Assembly: GCA_946481625.1 (NCBI GenBank)
Contig: CAMLOZ010000122.1
Coordinates: forward strand, 1-8,382
Length of the DNA: 8,382 bases
Direction: 5' to 3'
Origin: an uncultured Haloferula sp.
Lineage (GTDB): Bacteria; Verrucomicrobiota; Verrucomicrobiae; Verrucomicrobiales; Akkermansiaceae
This document shows positions 6,516-8,382 of the stretch, piece after piece; position 1 is the first letter of the stretch, and the number at the start of each line of letters is the position of its first letter. The notes under the pieces are model-generated. The model ran no database searches. It was given only the letters and a program-made list of their open reading frames with translations, and was not told the DNA's origin. The position numbers and the translations under genes were made by a program.

Positions 6516-6915
6516 GGGAGGGGGAGGAAGTGGGAACCTGGACCGGGGCGGCGGACTTCTCGGTTTCGAAGAGCCCGGCGTGCAGCGCGACGCCGATGCC
6601 GAGAACGAGCCAGCCGCCGTTCATCGATACCATCTTCACGAGGTGCCAGCCGACTTCGACCCAAGTGTATTCGAAAAGCGCGCCACCCGCCGGGGTCACC
6701 GCCATGACGATCCCGCCCTGATACAGCGGCATGACCACGGCGTAGCCGAAGGCGAGCAGGAGGGCACCCGCCATCAGGATCCGCGGAGCCCAGCCGGAAG
6801 TGCCGCGGGTGATCCGCCAAACGGTCAGGAGGAGGAATACTCCCATGATGATCATGAACACAGGCCGCATCGCGCCAATCGACGCGAGCGGCAAGGCACC
6901 GGGGGGAAACGTCAT
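6499..6915 (-). CDS. Small integral membrane protein, three predicted helices, paralogue of its downstream neighbour
   Basis: A 138-residue membrane protein of unrecognised family. Predicted helices: about 16-35 (MRPVFMIIMGVFLLLTVWRI), 45-65 (RILMAGALLLAFGYAVVMPL) and 95-116 (MVSMNGGWLVLGIGVALHAG), then a proline/serine-rich tail (SAAPVQVPTSSPSHEPVR), probably cytoplasmic or disordered. The frame is open to 7014, but the extra N-terminal residues come from AT-rich DNA and are not membrane-protein-like; MTFPPGALPL at 6915 is preferred, and MRPVF at 6870 is the alternative. It heads a two-gene unit and overlaps the next gene by 17 bases. Role unknown; the strict coupling suggests the pair form one complex. 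Confidence 0.85.
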   Translation of the reverse strand: MTFPPGALPLASIGAMRPVFMIIMGVFLLLTVWRITRGTSGWAPRILMAGALLLAFGYAVVMPLYQGGIVMAVTPAGGALFEYTWVEVGWHLVKMVSMNGGWLVLGIGVALHAGLFETEKSAAPVQVPTSSPSHEPVR

Positions 6916-7205
6916 GCCGTTAGACTGGCATGAGCATAAGTCATTGAGCAAGAGCTTATTAGATAGGACAACCCGACTTCCAACCACCTCGTATAAGCAA
7001 GATCCACAAATCAAACGGGCGTATTGATACTTCGGCTACCTTAGGAACAGCCTCTCTACCCCGCAAAGGTACAGGCTACAAGGTGTCCGAATTTCACCCC
7101 TTCAAGCTTTCCGAAGCCGTTGAATTTGCCCGAAAGACGATCTTTCCCGTTCACCCTACGCGATCACGTAGGTGTGAATAATCCTGTGAAGAACTCGTGC
7201 CGGCA
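6916..7205. other. AT-richer intergenic region, no gene seen
   Basis: These 290 bases separate two same-strand gene units and are visibly poorer in GC than the rest. Translations in all frames are short and unlike proteins. Small items: a direct repeat TGAGCA at 6931-6936 and 6945-6950, just upstream of the membrane-protein start; a minus-strand TTGGAA...TAATAA pair spaced 16 bases, a weak promoter candidate for that unit; and an imperfect hairpin TTCACCCTACG / CGTAGGtGTGAA (7150-7178) with one bulge, 27 bases past the ExbD-like gene stop. That hairpin lacks a T-run on the minus side, so a terminator role is doubtful. No tRNA-like cloverleaf was seen. Confidence 0.5.
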
Positions 7206-7661
7206 TCACTCTCCCTCCCCTGTCGGAGGGCTATCGCCCGCGGGTGCCGGCGTCTCACCGCCCTCGGGATGGGCGACGCTGAACACCACGTTGTCGATCT
7301 TGGCCTTGGTGCAGAGGTCGAGCACATCCACCACCCGGCTGTAGGTGGCTTGGGGATCGGCGGAGATCAGGATTGCGATGTCGTCCTTGTCCTTCGCGAG
7401 GGCGGAGAGCTTTTCGCCAAGCACGGCGAGATCGACCGGTTCGCCTTCGAAGCTCAGCCGTCCGTCCGCGGCGACCGCCACCTCGAACTCGTTCTCCGCC
7501 GCGACCCGTTCGGGACGGACCATTTTCATCGGTGCCGCGTGAAAGGCTGCCACCTTGCGGCAAAACTCGGGTAGCTTGGACCAATCCACGATCCCGGCAC
7601 CCAAAGCGAGCTGCCAGGATAGAACATGCTTCAGAATATTCGCGGCGAGCACGGTGATCAT
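7206..7661 (-). CDS. ExbD/TolR-like biopolymer transport protein, atypical N-terminus
   Basis: A 151-residue protein. Residues 58-130 follow the ExbD/TolR periplasmic pattern: FEVAVAADGRLSFEGEPVDL, then LGEKLSALAKDKDDIAILIS, AD, and YSRVVDVLDLCTKAKIDNVV. ExbD works with ExbB and TonB to pass proton-motive force to outer-membrane receptors. The family's N-terminal anchor, a helix bearing a key Asp ('P.ID..F.LL.FF'), is absent. Instead there is only ANILKHVLSWQLALGAGIV (7-25), moderately hydrophobic and followed by Asp26, then WSKLPEFCRKVAAF. The next in-frame codons upstream contain no other start before a stop, and other frames hold no missing anchor. The tail (131-151) is Pro/Gly/Glu-rich. 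It starts 58 bases after the surface-protein gene; a GGAGG-like purine tract lies far upstream of the ATG. No ExbB partner is in view. Confidence 0.75.
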   Translation of the reverse strand: MITVLAANILKHVLSWQLALGAGIVDWSKLPEFCRKVAAFHAAPMKMVRPERVAAENEFEVAVAADGRLSFEGEPVDLAVLGEKLSALAKDKDDIAILISADPQATYSRVVDVLDLCTKAKIDNVVFSVAHPEGGETPAPAGDSPPTGEGE

Positions 7662-7719
7662 GGGAGCCCCGGTACGTTCTTCCCCATCCTCCCCTCCTCT
7701 CCGGGGATTTCAAGATGGA

Positions 7720-8382
7720 TCAACCGTCCGCCTCGACCACCCGCCAGAAACAGCGTGCCTCCCCTGCCGGGATCGGTGCGGTGACGATCGTACTCCCGCG
7801 ATCGGTGCGGCCGGGGAGGATCTGGACCTGCTGCCAGTTGCCCAGGGAGCCGATGGAGTGTTCCACCCGATAGCTCGTGCCCGGATTGCTCTGCCACTCG
7901 ATCTCGAAACCCGCAACCACCGGCACCGCGCGGAGCATCTGGAAATCGCCGTCGTTCTGGTGGATCACGCCGATGGCATCGAGATCGAAGCCGGCTGAAC
8001 CGACGTTCGGATGGGGATCGTAGATCGAGCCTCCCGAGCTGTCCTTCGCGGTTCCATTGCCGAGGATATCGATCAGGCGCACGAAGCGGACGTTGCCCTT
8101 ATCAAGCAGCGGCGATGCCTCCAGAGCGGCGAGATCGAAGGGCGTCCCGAAGCCGCCGCGGTGCTTGCCCGCGAGACCGCTGAGGTTCGTCGCGTCGATC
8201 GAATTCGTCGCGGCCGGTGTGAGCGAGTCGTTCGGGAAGCGGAAGAAATTGATCCCGTCACTGGAGACTTCGACGAAGGCGAGTTCGAGGAAGGTATTGC
8301 TGAAGGAATTCTCGAACACCGCGAAGTCCGCGCCCTCGCCATCCTTGATGGGATGCGGGAAGTACATCGTGATCTTCCCGCT
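7720..8382 (-). CDS. Secreted cell-surface protein, C-terminal part, cut by window edge
   Basis: The frame is open from the right edge (8382) to a TGA at 7722-7720, giving 220 visible residues; the true start and presumed signal peptide lie outside. Visible residues about 10-140 show a conserved surface-protein style: DFAVFENSFSNTFLELAFVE, VSSDGINFFRFPNDSLTP, NLSGLAGKHRGGFGTPFDLA, VRFVRLIDILGNG, IYDPHPNVGSAGFDLDAIGV. From memory, such proteins occur as secreted 'cell surface proteins' in Verrucomicrobiota and Bacteroidota, sometimes next to TonB-dependent receptors. Residues about 153-220 are a C-terminal module (GFEIEWQSN, TSYRVEHS, LGNWQQVQ, ARCFWRVVEADG) resembling the end of the TSP3 protein at 634-3081. 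The ATG at 8367 is internal. The next gene encodes an ExbD-like protein, hinting at an uptake locus. Confidence 0.85.
   Translation of the reverse strand, partial: SGKITMYFPHPIKDGEGADFAVFENSFSNTFLELAFVEVSSDGINFFRFPNDSLTPAATNSIDATNLSGLAGKHRGGFGTPFDLAALEASPLLDKGNVRFVRLIDILGNGTAKDSSGGSIYDPHPNVGSAGFDLDAIGVIHQNDGDFQMLRAVPVVAGFEIEWQSNPGTSYRVEHSIGSLGNWQQVQILPGRTDRGSTIVTAPIPAGEARCFWRVVEADG

Noticed and set aside
7035..7046. Twelve bases on the minus strand (TCCTAAGGTAGC) identical to a conserved 23S rRNA segment at the I-CeuI site
   Set aside because: The match stops abruptly on both sides and no other extended rRNA similarity surrounds it, so chance is the simplest explanation.

Overview
The window is GC-rich and reads like chromosomal DNA of a Verrucomicrobiota bacterium, perhaps near Luteolibacter or Haloferula. 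The signs are a secreted protein with calcium-binding thrombospondin type 3 (TSP3) repeats, two secreted proteins ending in the same short 'FYRV/FWRV' module, an OB-like 'LAEIR...LEG' segment after a signal peptide, and almost no clear Shine-Dalgarno sequences. No tRNA, rRNA, insertion sequence, integrase or CRISPR array was seen. The lineage is inferred from protein style, not from a marker gene.

Layout. (1) 1-352, minus: N-terminal fragment of an exported protein that runs off the left edge. (2) 353-633: divergent intergenic region holding a strong hairpin whose 3' arm can also pair with a second copy of the 5' arm. (3) 634-3081, plus: an 815-residue secreted modular protein (N-terminal beta-rich domain, TSP3 repeats, a carbohydrate-binding-like domain, one more TSP3 pair, C-terminal module), closed by a good terminator. 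(4) 4962-3202, minus: a probable operon of two short-chain dehydrogenases/reductases (SDRs) with a small predicted membrane protein between them. (5) 5127-6074, plus: a divergent AraC_N-type regulator. The 164-base gap between regulator and operon carries three TTGCC-type repeats spaced by about whole helical turns, the best operator candidate in the window. (6) 6915-6177, minus: two overlapping three-helix membrane proteins that resemble each other and look like a diverged tandem duplication, followed by a terminator. (7) 6916-7205: relatively AT-rich intergenic region with no gene seen. (8) 8382-7206, minus: the end of a secreted cell-surface protein gene, then a protein with an ExbD/TolR-like periplasmic domain but without the family's usual N-terminal anchor.

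How they may work together. The AraC regulator and SDR operon look like a self-contained regulator-plus-reductase unit, comparable in layout to E. coli YqhC with the aldehyde reductase YqhD, although the substrate cannot be read from sequence. The right-edge pair (surface protein plus ExbD-like protein) may be the end of a TonB-type outer-membrane uptake locus continuing beyond the window. The large TSP3 protein is probably an exported surface or matrix protein. No clearly new biological system was found. The most unusual items are the ExbD-like protein without its canonical anchor, the tandem membrane-protein pair, and the phased repeats in front of the AraC gene.
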